Shown one piece after another: positions 9,956-17,897 of a DNA stretch of 64,000 nt. Made by a program: the position numbers and the translations under genes. The notes under the pieces are model-generated. The model did no database searches. It saw only the letters and a list, made by a program, of their open reading frames with translations, and had not been told where the DNA came from. Numbering within the stretch: position 1 is the stretch's first letter; every line of letters begins with the position of its first letter. The stretch is from contig CAZTEX010000007.1 of NCBI GenBank assembly GCA_964612505.1, positions 1 to 64,000 on the forward strand, in the 5' to 3' direction. This DNA comes from JAAZZY01 sp964612505. GTDB lineage: Bacteria > Chlamydiota > Chlamydiia > Chlamydiales > JAAZZY01.

Positions 9956-10813
9956 GTTCTTTACCTATTTATTTCTCTGAAGTTCTCAATAAAATAGATG
10001 AATTCTTGCATAAAACTAATGCTAATTACATTTTCTCAACTCACATCTAAAAATAAGTCAAAAAAGAAATGAAACAAGGGATAAGGAGAAAGTTTATATC
10101 ATTTTCAGCGATATATTTTAATATAAATTTCTTCTTTTGCCTACATCGACAGAAAGACCAAAAACAAATATCTTTGCTCAGAAAAAGAACATGATCTGCT
10201 TTAACAAGAGTTGGCATTATAGATCTCGTTAGAAAGAGATTAGCAGCAACACTAGAGAAATGTATTGCTATAAGGACTAAACATTTGACGCTGTATGCTC
10301 AAACTTCGAAACTATTGCATTACTAGATAAATTATGTAAGAGTTCGAGTTGGTTACCACTGCGGACGAGAAGGGAGCAATTCGTACTTTTTCTCAAATTC
10401 ACATCTTTGTCAAAGTTGCACTATACGAAAAATAGAGCAATTTAAAAATTATTAGAGAAAATAGTAAGAAAAATGGATCCTATGCACACTATTAGCTCTG
10501 TTTCATTTAAGCGCCTCTGCTAAAAAACATCTTAGCAAAATAATAGGGGGCATGTGTGAAACTAATTATAATTGAGCATGAAACACTTACCCTAGGTGCT
10601 TCATCATTGCCTTAATTTGATCGATGCTTTTGCATTTTTTTAGATCATTCAAATCATTTTTTAAATCAAAGTGTTAAATTAAAATTATAATTTGAATAAA
10701 ATGAAGCTAGCAACTATTAGTTAACAACTAATATATACTTTGTTTTATAAAATTATAATTTATTTATTAAATTAAACATGATATAATCTTTAATTCTATA
10801 TAGGAGATTTTTT
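9956..10813. other. Long gene-free AT-rich interval
   Basis: There are 858 bases without a supportable gene between the divergently transcribed biosynthetic operon and the next plus-strand gene. All six frames are broken by stops. A 28-codon minus-strand frame ending at 10592 has protein-like composition (ending KAMMKHLG) but no start, ribosome site or recognisable family, and may be gene debris. The left part must hold the promoter of the monooxygenase operon and the right part that of the gene at 10814. Confidence 0.6.
10782..10806 (+). promoter_or_regulatory. Probable -10 box and ribosome binding site for the gene at 10814
   Basis: A perfect TATAAT lies at 10782-10787 in very AT-rich DNA, and AGGAG at 10802-10806 sits 7 bases before the ATG at 10814. 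A good -35 box is not evident. The short distance leaves a leader of only about 20-25 bases. Confidence 0.55.
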
Positions 10814-11956
10814 ATGTTAACGGCGATCTCTCTAATTGCTGGCCACGGTGGTTCTGCAGACCACTTTGCGACCTATGCAGAAGTCTTAAAAGAGCAAGAA
10901 TGCAAGGTAGAAATCCATGCTAATGGCCCGGCATTGAAAAAATTTCAAGATCGCGGTGTAGAAGTTCAATTTCCATTTTCCATAGATAATTTAACGGCTG
11001 AAGAAGAAAACCGTTTAGCCCAAACTATTGCCAAAAACTGTAGCACTTCTTCTATCGCTATTACAGATGTTGGCCATATCTTTGATGCTAAAATTCAAGA
11101 AGCATTGAAAGTGATAGCACCTCAAATACCTCGCTTTGCTTATTATGATAATCCTGAGCGTTTAGTTCCTGGAGGATACCCTGCTACGGCTGCTAAAGTC
11201 ATTGAAATGGCAGAAGGGGTATTTTTTGCAAATGACACTTTAACTCAAGCTCCCCTTTATAGCGCTGAAGGAAAGGAAATAGATTTTACTGGAAAAAAAA
11301 GATTTGGAATTGGTTACTATCCTGTGAGTCAAGCGGAAAAAATCGCTGCAAAAAGAAAATCGGATCAAGAAATAGCTCGCTCAACTTTCTTAAAAGAAAA
11401 TGGAATCCAAGATAATGGGCAAGAAATCTATGTTTATTTTGGTGGGAATAATGATGAATATTTCTCCAAAGCATTTCCTGCATTTCTTTCTTTAGTCTCT
11501 AAGACTGCAAAACAAATCGACCTTATAAATAAAATAATCTTAATTCAACAACATCCAGCAGCCAAAACACAGAATCGAGATGGCCAGCAAGTCAAAGAAT
11601 GGCTAGCAGAGTTTGGGGAACAATCAGATATGCCAAAAATTGTTTTATCTACTTTTTCTTCGGATCATGCCCAAATCTTAGCTAAAACCGCTCTCTACTA
11701 CCAAACAAGTATGGGTCCTCAGTTTGTTTTAGCAGGAATTTCGGCTATTCAAATTGGTCATGAAACTTATGAAGATATTCTCGTTAGAAATGGCCTTGCT
11801 CCGACAGTGACAGACCCCGATAAATTTGCGGAGGTCATTAGAGCTTTGGAAAAACCAGACTCAATCCCTCAAGGAGATCTTTTGAGTAGTTTAGGGATCA
11901 AAGAAAATTGGCAAGAAACACTCCTAAGTATAATCCAACAAGCAATTTTATCATAA
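10814..11956 (+). CDS. GT-B-fold glycosyltransferase-like protein of unknown substrate
   Basis: This 380-residue protein is predicted to be soluble. It starts with a beta strand followed by a glycine-rich loop (LIAGHGGSADHFATYAEVL), as in the N-terminal half of GT-B enzymes. A second Rossmann-like half begins near residue 200 (IYVYFGGNNDEYFSKAF) and carries IILIQQHP, a stretch typical of the donor-binding half. No family-specific catalytic motif is certain. The opposing gene at 12260-13441 has the same architecture (IRDNPNPDG matching YYDNPER here, and VVYAGVYGEFY), so the two are probably distant paralogues. A role in surface glycan or effector-like sugar transfer is only a guess. Confidence 0.6.
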   Translation: MLTAISLIAGHGGSADHFATYAEVLKEQECKVEIHANGPALKKFQDRGVEVQFPFSIDNLTAEEENRLAQTIAKNCSTSSIAITDVGHIFDAKIQEALKVIAPQIPRFAYYDNPERLVPGGYPATAAKVIEMAEGVFFANDTLTQAPLYSAEGKEIDFTGKKRFGIGYYPVSQAEKIAAKRKSDQEIARSTFLKENGIQDNGQEIYVYFGGNNDEYFSKAFPAFLSLVSKTAKQIDLINKIILIQQHPAAKTQNRDGQQVKEWLAEFGEQSDMPKIVLSTFSSDHAQILAKTALYYQTSMGPQFVLAGISAIQIGHETYEDILVRNGLAPTVTDPDKFAEVIRALEKPDSIPQGDLLSSLGIKENWQETLLSIIQQAILS

Positions 11957-12259
11957 ATAAAACGACTTTTCTCGATCGTCAACACATACAGCAAGCTATA
12001 TTCAATTCAGCGAATAAAGTTTCGCCTGAGTTTTATCTAATTCTTTTTCGAAAGTTTTTTTAATTTTAATTCGGAAGGGTAATCCTAAATTTAGGATCAA
12101 AACGCTTAGTTTTGACAACATTTTTGGATAACAAATGTCGTATAAAATAAAAATATAAGCGATTGATTTATAAAATATTGTGAAAACATCAGAAGTAATT
12201 GGACACATTCAGAACTTTTGATTGGGCTTATATCACAAGCCAACTTGGTGGATTTGTAT
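11957..12259. other. Intergenic interval between convergent genes
   Basis: This is 303 bases between the 3' ends of two convergent GT-B-like genes. A minus-strand frame of 68 codons (12002-12208) exists, but it has no ribosome site, is very rich in Ile, Leu and Phe, and matches nothing I recognise. I do not call it a gene. No clear terminator hairpin was found. Confidence 0.5.
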
Positions 12260-13441
12260 TCAATTCAAAAATTCGTTCCAAAGCAATTTAGCACTTTGCT
12301 TGGGGATCCCTAATTGCTTGAATATATCTTGAGTTGTGTCAGCTGCCTCATCTTCCCTTCTTAACATTCCATTTTGGATTATTTTTAAAAACTCTTCCTT
12401 GCTGGAAATTCTATAAATAAGCTTCCTATTACACATCACATCGCTTGTTTTACTGAAGGATGGATTAACATAGAGTACTTTTTTGTTAAGAGCATTAGCT
12501 TGGAAAACAATCGTCGATGTCGCATCGGCAGTTACTATAATGTCAGCGATCGATATAGCCTCTACAGTTTTAATTCTTTTTAGAGGTTCTTCGACAAACT
12601 CTCCTATAATCTGAAGTTGTAAAAAATCATCCTGACGATCGTTGCAAACTTCTTTTTCAACAATTCCTTTATAACGAGGATGCGGTATTACAAGTAATTC
12701 GATATCCTTTCTGGGAACTATATCTAAGAATAAGTTAAAACATTTTTTATAAAACTCCCCATAAACACCTGCATAAACAACTATAGGAAGCTGGGAATGC
12801 AATCCTAATTTTTCGATGATCTGATTTTTATCTAAATGTTTATTCTCTGCTTGGCATTCTTCTATAGGAGCATGTCCAATAATTATCACTTCTTGATTAG
12901 AGTCTAACTGCTTAAAAACCGCTTTTGAAGGTACGGCTAGTTTCTTAGCTGCGTTTTGTACTTCTTCGGCAACCCTAAAATAATCTGTATCGCCATCGGG
13001 GTTTGGGTTATCTCTAATAGCAACTATTTCAACATTTGAATTTCTTTGATAATGATCCAAAATTTGTTCGAAAATAGAACATGATACTCCTACCCAAATT
13101 TTTTTCTGAACTTCCAGGTTTAATAATCTACTAAGGTTTGTTGAATCAAGCTTTCTATCTCTTTTCCAAGTGTGATCAATCGTTTCTGTTACACCCAGCT
13201 GATGGTAATGCAGTAACTTGTCTGGATAATGGGAAAAAGGCTCTTTAGCCATTGCATCAACAGAAGCTCCCATAAATATGATACGGAAATTTAAATTTTC
13301 TAATGTAGATTTATCATTCTCCTCCGCATATTTTAACATCGAAGCCATCATATTTTTGTCTCCATTATCAAATAGGAAAATTGCATAATCAACTTGTATA
13401 GGAGCAGTTAATGAAGAAAATAACAGGAGTGGAGAGATCAT
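12260..13441 (-). CDS. GT-B-like protein, distant paralogue of the 10814 gene
   Basis: The protein has 393 residues with two Rossmann-like halves. The N-terminal half has a hydrophobic start (MISPLLLFSSL) and the segment IVAIRDNPNPDGDTD. The second half begins near residue 225 with IVVYAGVYGEFYKKCFN, then LLVIPHPRYKG and a run containing IADIIVTADATSTIVFQANAL, which resembles the donor-nucleotide end of GT-B or poly-glycerophosphate transferases. The substrate is unknown. It is convergent with the gene at 10814. Whether the first 12 residues are a leader or the first strand of the fold is not clear. No operon partner is close. Confidence 0.6.
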   Translation of the reverse strand: MISPLLLFSSLTAPIQVDYAIFLFDNGDKNMMASMLKYAEENDKSTLENLNFRIIFMGASVDAMAKEPFSHYPDKLLHYHQLGVTETIDHTWKRDRKLDSTNLSRLLNLEVQKKIWVGVSCSIFEQILDHYQRNSNVEIVAIRDNPNPDGDTDYFRVAEEVQNAAKKLAVPSKAVFKQLDSNQEVIIIGHAPIEECQAENKHLDKNQIIEKLGLHSQLPIVVYAGVYGEFYKKCFNLFLDIVPRKDIELLVIPHPRYKGIVEKEVCNDRQDDFLQLQIIGEFVEEPLKRIKTVEAISIADIIVTADATSTIVFQANALNKKVLYVNPSFSKTSDVMCNRKLIYRISSKEEFLKIIQNGMLRREDEAADTTQDIFKQLGIPKQSAKLLWNEFLN

Positions 13442-13562
13442 GATGCCAAAAATTTTTATAAATTGATCATTTAACCAGTTCCATGCTTCTGGATTGTCAT
13501 AAAACTATCTAACAACAGATGTACCAAAATAAATAAATTTCATAGTTTTAAATCCACTTTTG

Positions 13563-14024
13563 TTAAATAGCTATAAGATCTATCGCTAACATGTCATTTG
13601 TAACTTGGTTACGATATTTAACAAATTCCGATATATCAAGCTCATCATAGAATTGTTTAAACGCATTACTTTTGTTGTTTAAATGACTAAAGATAAAAAG
13701 TCTAATGCATATTTCTGTCGTGGGCTCAATTTTAGCAAATCGATTACTATGCTTTTCCCATTTAATCACTGCTGCATGGGAACAGCCAAATTTTTCTCCA
13801 AATTGAGCAAGCGTCATTTCAAGATATGCTCTAATAAATCTCACTTCATTACCGGTTAAGGGTGTTGACTTATGACATAACTTCAAGATAACAGTTTTTT
13901 GAAGTTGATTAAAATTGATATCGGGCACCGCTTCTCCATGCATTTCAATAACAGATACATTTTTTAAAATGATTGGGAATCCTAAGCCTTCATAAACAAA
14001 TTTTTTAATTTTTTTCTTTTTCAT
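13563..14024 (-). CDS. HTH antitoxin (MqsA/HigA-like) of a type II toxin-antitoxin pair
   Basis: The protein has 153 residues. The C-terminal half, from about residue 53, is an XRE/MqsA-like helix-turn-helix: LTGNEVRFIRAYLEM, then AQFGEKFGCSHAAVIKWE. The N-terminal half lacks the zinc-binding Cys pairs of true MqsA. The ATG lies one base after the stop of the toxin gene, and its ribosome site (AAAAGGGGG) lies inside the end of that gene, so the two are translated together with the toxin first. It probably represses its own promoter through the palindrome at 14380-14392. A similar 13-mer, GTAACTTGGTTAC, occurs near its own 3' end at 13600-13612. Confidence 0.8.
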   Translation of the reverse strand: MKKKKIKKFVYEGLGFPIILKNVSVIEMHGEAVPDINFNQLQKTVILKLCHKSTPLTGNEVRFIRAYLEMTLAQFGEKFGCSHAAVIKWEKHSNRFAKIEPTTEICIRLFIFSHLNNKSNAFKQFYDELDISEFVKYRNQVTNDMLAIDLIAI

Positions 14025-14025
14025 A

Positions 14026-14349
14026 TTACCCCCTTTTATTTAAGCGAATGACTGTAATGATCAATATTCCTGATTTATCTAAGTTTACAATGATCCGTCC
14101 TTCATCATTATCAATTGTTTTTCCTTTTATTGCATATTTCCACATATTATGTTGTGGATCCCAAATATCCTTAACTTTTTCATGACACCCATTCTTTAAT
14201 ATATAAAGAATGTTAGGCAATGTAAAAGCTCTTTGCTGTTTCCTTTCTAAAGCATGATTGCTAAATTTGTAATCCCCTTTTTCTATACACAATTTGATCT
14301 GACCCATTAAATCTTCTAGCTTATCTGGTTTTGCTATCGGTTTTGGCAT
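14026..14349 (-). CDS. DUF4258 family toxin
   Basis: The protein has 107 residues with the pattern of the DUF4258 family: a short helix, FSNHALERKQQRAF near residue 30, HEKVKDIWDPQH in the middle and a final two-strand hairpin with IIVNLDKSGILIITVIRL. The family is small, basic and commonly paired with an HTH antitoxin, and it is thought to be related to RelE/MqsR-like RNases. The RNase activity is inferred here from family and context. There is no Shine-Dalgarno before the ATG. It is the first gene of a two-gene operon with the antitoxin at 13563-14024. Confidence 0.78.
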   Translation of the reverse strand: MPKPIAKPDKLEDLMGQIKLCIEKGDYKFSNHALERKQQRAFTLPNILYILKNGCHEKVKDIWDPQHNMWKYAIKGKTIDNDEGRIIVNLDKSGILIITVIRLNKRG

Positions 14350-14376
14350 ATTATTTTAGATAATTGATTTAGTTAA

Positions 14377-14406
14377 ATTGTAACTTAGTTACATATTAAC
14401 TGTCAA
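14377..14406 (-). promoter_or_regulatory. Toxin-antitoxin promoter with embedded palindromic operator
   Basis: On the minus strand a perfect -35 box TTGACA (14401-14406) is followed after 18 bases by TACAAT (14377-14382). The palindrome GTAACTAAGTTAC (14380-14392, 5-base arms, 3-base centre) lies across the spacer and the edge of the -10 box, which is where an autorepressing antitoxin would act. Protein binding is inferred. Confidence 0.6.
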
Positions 14407-14431
14407 AAAAGAGTTCCGGTGTACTCTTTTT
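14405..14431 (-). terminator. Rho-independent terminator downstream of tRNA-Ser
   Basis: A perfect inverted repeat (AAAAAGAGT at 14406-14414 and ACTCTTTTT at 14423-14431, 8-base loop) lies 40 bases beyond the tRNA 3' end and reads into T6 on the minus strand. It partly overlaps the -35 box of the toxin-antitoxin promoter. The flanking A and T runs could let it work in both directions. Confidence 0.6.
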
Positions 14432-14470
14432 CAGATTTAGGTTATTTATTTTAAGAAAGTTAAAAAGACA

Positions 14471-14557
14471 CGGAGGAGGTGGGATTCGAACCCACGGTAC
14501 GCTTTCACGTACACACGCTTTCCAAGCGTGCTCTTTCGGCCGCTCAGACACTCCTCC
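14471..14557 (-). tRNA. tRNA-Ser (GGA anticodon)
   Basis: The 87-base class II tRNA has an acceptor stem GGAGGAG/CTCCTCC, discriminator G, anticodon stem-loop GCTTGGAAAGC with anticodon GGA, a long variable arm (GTACGTGAAAGCGTAC, a clean hairpin) and a T-arm GTGGGTTCGAATCCCAC. CCA is not encoded. The long variable arm confirms serine identity. It reads UCC and UCU codons. Confidence 0.97.
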
Positions 14558-14600
14558 AGAAGGGGGCAAATTTTACCTTAGCAAAAGGTAATCTTCAACC

Positions 14601-15242
14601 TTAAAAAAGCTCTTTTTCAGGCATGACATAAATGCCGTCTAAATTGCGAAAATATTGTTCATAATCGAGTCCGTATCCGACAATAAATTTGTCAGGGATC
14701 TGCAGGCCGACAAAATCTGCTTTATAAAGGCCTTTTTCATCGCGATCTCTTTTTTTATCAATCATGACCGCTGTATAAACCTCTTTGGCTCCTTCTTGAT
14801 AACAAAAATCAATCACAGCTTGAAGAGTTTTACCTGTGTCAATAATGTCATCGACCAAGACAATCACTTTGTCTTTGAGGCTTTCTTTAGGTTTAACAGT
14901 AAAATGGAGCTCTGAACCTTTGACTTTTCCATTGTAGTGGGAAGCATTTAAATAATCTATTTTAAGAGGGAAATCAAGCCTAGTAAGCAGCTGCCCCATT
15001 GGAACAATCGCTCCGCTTAGAACACAAACAAATGTTGGATTTTTCTCAGAGAGTTGCTGAGTTATTTCAGCAGCCATTCTATCAAAAGCTTTTTCAATAT
15101 CTTCTTTTGAGCAAAGCTGAGTAGCTCTTTGAACAATCCTCTCATAGCGAGAGTGATCGATGACTTTTTCTGTTTTCTCCCCAGAGAAAAGAAAAGGGTT
15201 TGCTAAAACTAAAAAACCAAAACACATAATAAATTTTTTCAT
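14601..15242 (-). CDS. hpt: Hypoxanthine phosphoribosyltransferase with signal-peptide-like N-terminus
   Basis: The enzyme makes IMP (or GMP) from hypoxanthine (or guanine) and PRPP. The type I phosphoribosyltransferase core is complete: FVCVLSGAI (PP loop region), the flexible loop LNASHYNG, and the PRPP motif VIVLVDDIIDTGKTL, followed by FIVGYGLDYEQYFRNL. The core normally begins near YERIV. Here it is preceded by about 25 residues with the form of a signal peptide (MKKF, a hydrophobic run, then NPFLFSGEK). No in-frame start codon lies between that leader and the core, so the leader seems to be real. An upstream in-frame ATG at 15269 would add nine residues. Nothing else in the window is purine-related. 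Confidence 0.9.
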   Translation of the reverse strand: MKKFIMCFGFLVLANPFLFSGEKTEKVIDHSRYERIVQRATQLCSKEDIEKAFDRMAAEITQQLSEKNPTFVCVLSGAIVPMGQLLTRLDFPLKIDYLNASHYNGKVKGSELHFTVKPKESLKDKVIVLVDDIIDTGKTLQAVIDFCYQEGAKEVYTAVMIDKKRDRDEKGLYKADFVGLQIPDKFIVGYGLDYEQYFRNLDGIYVMPEKELF

Positions 15243-15354
15243 ACAAATACCCATAAAAAAAACAAACATGCTAATTTATTGATTATTTAATTCTCAAGGG
15301 CTAGAAAATTCAAAAAAAATTTTACTTATTTCTTTGATTAATCAGTAATCCTTC

Positions 15355-15369
15355 TGATAAAGTTTATCA
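15355..15369. promoter_or_regulatory. Fur-family-like 7-1-7 palindrome upstream of znuA
   Basis: TGATAAAGTTTATCA is a perfect palindrome with 7-base arms and a single central base, the form of Fur/Zur/PerR boxes. It differs from the Fur consensus TGATAATnATTATCA at two symmetrical positions. It lies 113 bp upstream of a metal transporter operon, in the divergent region shared with hpt. Regulator identity is inferred. Confidence 0.5.
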
Positions 15370-15409
15370 AAAAATATTTTTAACAGCTCTTTTAAAAAAG
15401 AAATTTTAC

Positions 15410-15467
15410 TTGATAATTAAGCTTTTTTAAACGATAATTTATAATAAATTTTAGTAATTAATTATCG
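15410..15467 (+). promoter_or_regulatory. znuA promoter with inverted repeat spanning -10 to start codon
   Basis: TTGATA (15410-15415), a 17-base spacer and GATAAT (15433-15438) form a good vegetative promoter. The -10 lies in the left arm of an 8-base inverted repeat, CGATAATT (15432-15439) and AATTATCG (15460-15467), whose right arm touches the ATG. No Shine-Dalgarno is present. The repeat could be an operator or a leader hairpin that covers the start. Confidence 0.5.
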
Positions 15468-16331
15468 ATGAAAAAAAAGATTCTATTTGTTCTTTTAATC
15501 CCATTATTAATTATCTGTGGCTCCTTTTTTTCTTCAAAAAAACAGCCTCAAAAACAGCCCGAAATTCTAGTCACCATTGCTCCTTATAAATATTTTGTTG
15601 AAAAACTGACTGATTCTAGCGTCCTAGTTCACAGCTTGGTTCCAGAAGAAGCAGATCCCCATGGTTTTGAACCTTCGGCTAAAGAACTTGTTCGATTATT
15701 TTCAGCTAAAGCTTGGTTCTTAATTGGAGAACCTTTTGAAAGTCAATTTCTCCCCATTATCCAACGCAATGACCCCAAGCTCCAAGTATTTCACCTCAAT
15801 CACGCTGTGAACGATAAACTCCACTTGCATTGCACCCATCATCATCACAAGATCGATGACATGCACTTTTGGATGAGTCCTCAGGTCATGCAACTTCAAG
15901 TGCAAGAAATGGCAATCGCCCTCAAAGGGCTTTACCCAGAAAAAGCAGAGTTAATCGACACAAGACTCCAAGAACTTAACTTGGAATTTGAAGAATATGA
16001 CTCTATTATCAAAGAGCAAACAGAAAAAACAAAATCTCACTACTTACTCGTTTCCCATCCTGCTTTTGGTTATTTTTGTAGAGATTATGGTTTTGAACAA
16101 CTCGCTTTAGAAAATGAAACGCAAGACCCCTCTCCCAAAGAGCTCGCTGAACTTTACAATTTGATCAAAGAAAATAACATCCAAAAAATTTATGTGCAAA
16201 AACAGCATAATTACAAACTGGCAAAAATGACCGCTGACAACCTGAATTTAACGATGGTTGAGGTCAACCCTTACAAAGAAAATTATTTCGACAATCTGCG
16301 CTCTTTTAGCCAAGAGCTTGGGCAGGATTAG
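15468..16331 (+). CDS. znuA: Metal ABC transporter substrate-binding protein (ZnuA/TroA family)
   Basis: The 287-residue protein captures divalent metal (probably zinc) outside the inner membrane. It has an N-terminal signal sequence (MKKKILFVLLIPLLIICGS), possibly a lipoprotein with Cys at about residue 17. The TroA fold follows with ADPHGFEPS (first metal His), a His-rich loop with HLHCTHHHH and then MHFWMSP (second His site), VSHPAFGYF (third) and ENETQDPSP. The His-rich loop favours zinc. It is the first gene of a tight operon: the next gene starts one base after its stop. Confidence 0.92.
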   Translation: MKKKILFVLLIPLLIICGSFFSSKKQPQKQPEILVTIAPYKYFVEKLTDSSVLVHSLVPEEADPHGFEPSAKELVRLFSAKAWFLIGEPFESQFLPIIQRNDPKLQVFHLNHAVNDKLHLHCTHHHHKIDDMHFWMSPQVMQLQVQEMAIALKGLYPEKAELIDTRLQELNLEFEEYDSIIKEQTEKTKSHYLLVSHPAFGYFCRDYGFEQLALENETQDPSPKELAELYNLIKENNIQKIYVQKQHNYKLAKMTADNLNLTMVEVNPYKENYFDNLRSFSQELGQD

Positions 16332-16332
16332 T

Positions 16333-17049
16333 ATGGACGAAATAATCCACTTTGATCACGTTCATTTTGATTACGGTCAAACTCCCATTTTAAAAGATCT
16401 TTCTCTGCGTGTTTTTCCTGGAGAATTTATTCATATCATCGGCCCCAATGGTGGAGGAAAAACAACTCTTTTAAAACTTTTAATGGGGTTTTTAAAACCA
16501 AGCTCTGGAAAACTATCCATTAATGGAAAGTCTCCTAAAGAGATGCAACACCAGATTGCTTATGTTCCGCAAGTCTTTACCTTTGATAAATTATTTCCTA
16601 TCTCAGTGCTCGAAGTTGTTTTAGCTGGCCGCCTTTCCAAACTCCCCTGGCATGGACGCTATTCTAAAGAAGATCGAGCCAGAGCGATGGCCGTTCTTGA
16701 GCAAGTCGGTATGCAAGATTTTCACTCTCATCCCATCGGTGAGCTATCTGGGGGTCAAGTACAGCGCGTTTTAATTGCTAGAGCTTTGGCCTCTGACCCA
16801 CAAATTCTTCTTTTAGATGAACCCACCTCTTGCATTGACCATTCGGCCCAGCTAGCGATTGATCAAATTTTAAAAAGCCTCAAAGGCAAATTAACGATTT
16901 TAATGGTGACTCATGATTTAGATCATATGGGAAAAAACTCTGACCGAATTTTTTGCATTCATGGAAGGCTTTCAGAATTACAAGCAAGTGAAGTCTGCCA
17001 ACACTTCTCAATGGGCCTCTATCCTGAAAAAGAAGAGGCTTTAGTATGA
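16333..17049 (+). CDS. znuC: Metal ABC transporter ATP-binding protein
   Basis: The 238-residue ATPase drives import through the ZnuB-like permease. Walker A is GPNGGGKTTLLK, the Q-loop is in AYVPQ, the signature is LSGGQVQRV, and Walker B is ILLLDEPTS with the switch His in MVTHDLDH. The ATG at 16333 begins MDEIIHFDH and follows GGCAGGA as ribosome site. A longer frame upstream overlaps znuA and is not used. It overlaps znuB by 4 bp. Confidence 0.94.
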   Translation: MDEIIHFDHVHFDYGQTPILKDLSLRVFPGEFIHIIGPNGGGKTTLLKLLMGFLKPSSGKLSINGKSPKEMQHQIAYVPQVFTFDKLFPISVLEVVLAGRLSKLPWHGRYSKEDRARAMAVLEQVGMQDFHSHPIGELSGGQVQRVLIARALASDPQILLLDEPTSCIDHSAQLAIDQILKSLKGKLTILMVTHDLDHMGKNSDRIFCIHGRLSELQASEVCQHFSMGLYPEKEEALV

Positions 17050-17891
17050 GTTTTTTAGAGACTTTATTTAGCCACTCTATTTTGCAATATGCCCTCATTG
17101 CAACACTCTTTGCTTCCATTGCCAATGGCGTGATTGGCTCATTTGTAGTCATCCGCAGACTTGCTTTTATCAGTGGAGGAATCTCTCACTCAATTTTAGG
17201 GGGAATTGGATTTAGCGTTTGGTTAAAAAGTATTTTTGGAATTAGTTGGTTATCACCACTCTGTGGCGCCCTTTTAGCGGGCTGGCTTTCAGCTCTCATC
17301 TTAGGATGGATCCATTTAAATTATCGAGAGCGTGAAGATTCCATTATTGCTTCTGTTTGGACAGTAGGGATGTCTTTGGGAATTGTCTTTTTAGCAACTT
17401 CTAACGGCCCCAAAATTGAACTTGGCAATTACCTGATTGGAAATATTTTGTGGATAACCCCTGCTGAACTATGGCTACTGGGATTACTCAACCTTCTTAT
17501 CTTAGCTATTATCTTTTTTAAATATAAAAAACTCCTCACCCTTTGCTTTGATGAAAAACAAGCAAGCTTACAAGGGGTGAACACAAAAGCCCTCTATCAG
17601 CTATTGCTCCTTTTAATAGCGACCACGGTAGTCTTGATGATGCAAATTGTTGGCGCTATCTTAGTCATTACGATGCTCATTGTCCCTGCAACACTTGCCA
17701 ATCTTTTTACACGCTCTTTGCCGACTATGATCTTGCTAGCTATCCTTTTTAACATCGCTTTTAGCTATTTGGGCATTTACACCGCCTTTACCTTTAGCCT
17801 TCCTACAGGGGCTACCATTGCTTTGGTGGCGGGGCTCTGCTATGTGGTTGTTCTTTTAACGAAAAGAAGAAGACTACAAACAAGGGGTTAA
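17046..17891 (+). CDS. znuB: Metal ABC transporter permease
   Basis: The 281-residue polytopic inner-membrane protein of the ABC-3 family has about eight hydrophobic segments. It shows the family's conserved start region (FVVIRRLAFISGGISHSILGGIG) and a later LLLIATTVVLMMQIVGAILVI segment. It forms the channel for the znuA/znuC products. The ATG overlaps the znuC stop (ATGA). A gene for an APH-like kinase begins 6 bp after the stop on the same strand and may be cotranscribed. Confidence 0.93.
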   Translation: MSFLETLFSHSILQYALIATLFASIANGVIGSFVVIRRLAFISGGISHSILGGIGFSVWLKSIFGISWLSPLCGALLAGWLSALILGWIHLNYREREDSIIASVWTVGMSLGIVFLATSNGPKIELGNYLIGNILWITPAELWLLGLLNLLILAIIFFKYKKLLTLCFDEKQASLQGVNTKALYQLLLLLIATTVVLMMQIVGAILVITMLIVPATLANLFTRSLPTMILLAILFNIAFSYLGIYTAFTFSLPTGATIALVAGLCYVVVLLTKRRRLQTRG

Positions 17892-17897
17892 CTTGCT

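Noticed and set aside
10592..10678. Minus-strand short frame with protein-like ending KAMMKHLG
   Set aside because: Only 28 codons, closed by a stop on the 5' side, with no start codon or ribosome site. At most gene debris.
12002..12208. Minus-strand 68-codon frame between the GT-B-like genes
   Set aside because: No ribosome site, composition follows the AT-rich DNA, and no recognisable family. Left as intergenic.
14558..14600. Hairpin TACCTT/AAGGTA after hpt as terminator
   Set aside because: Short stem and no T tract on the minus strand. hpt and tRNA-Ser may be read through.
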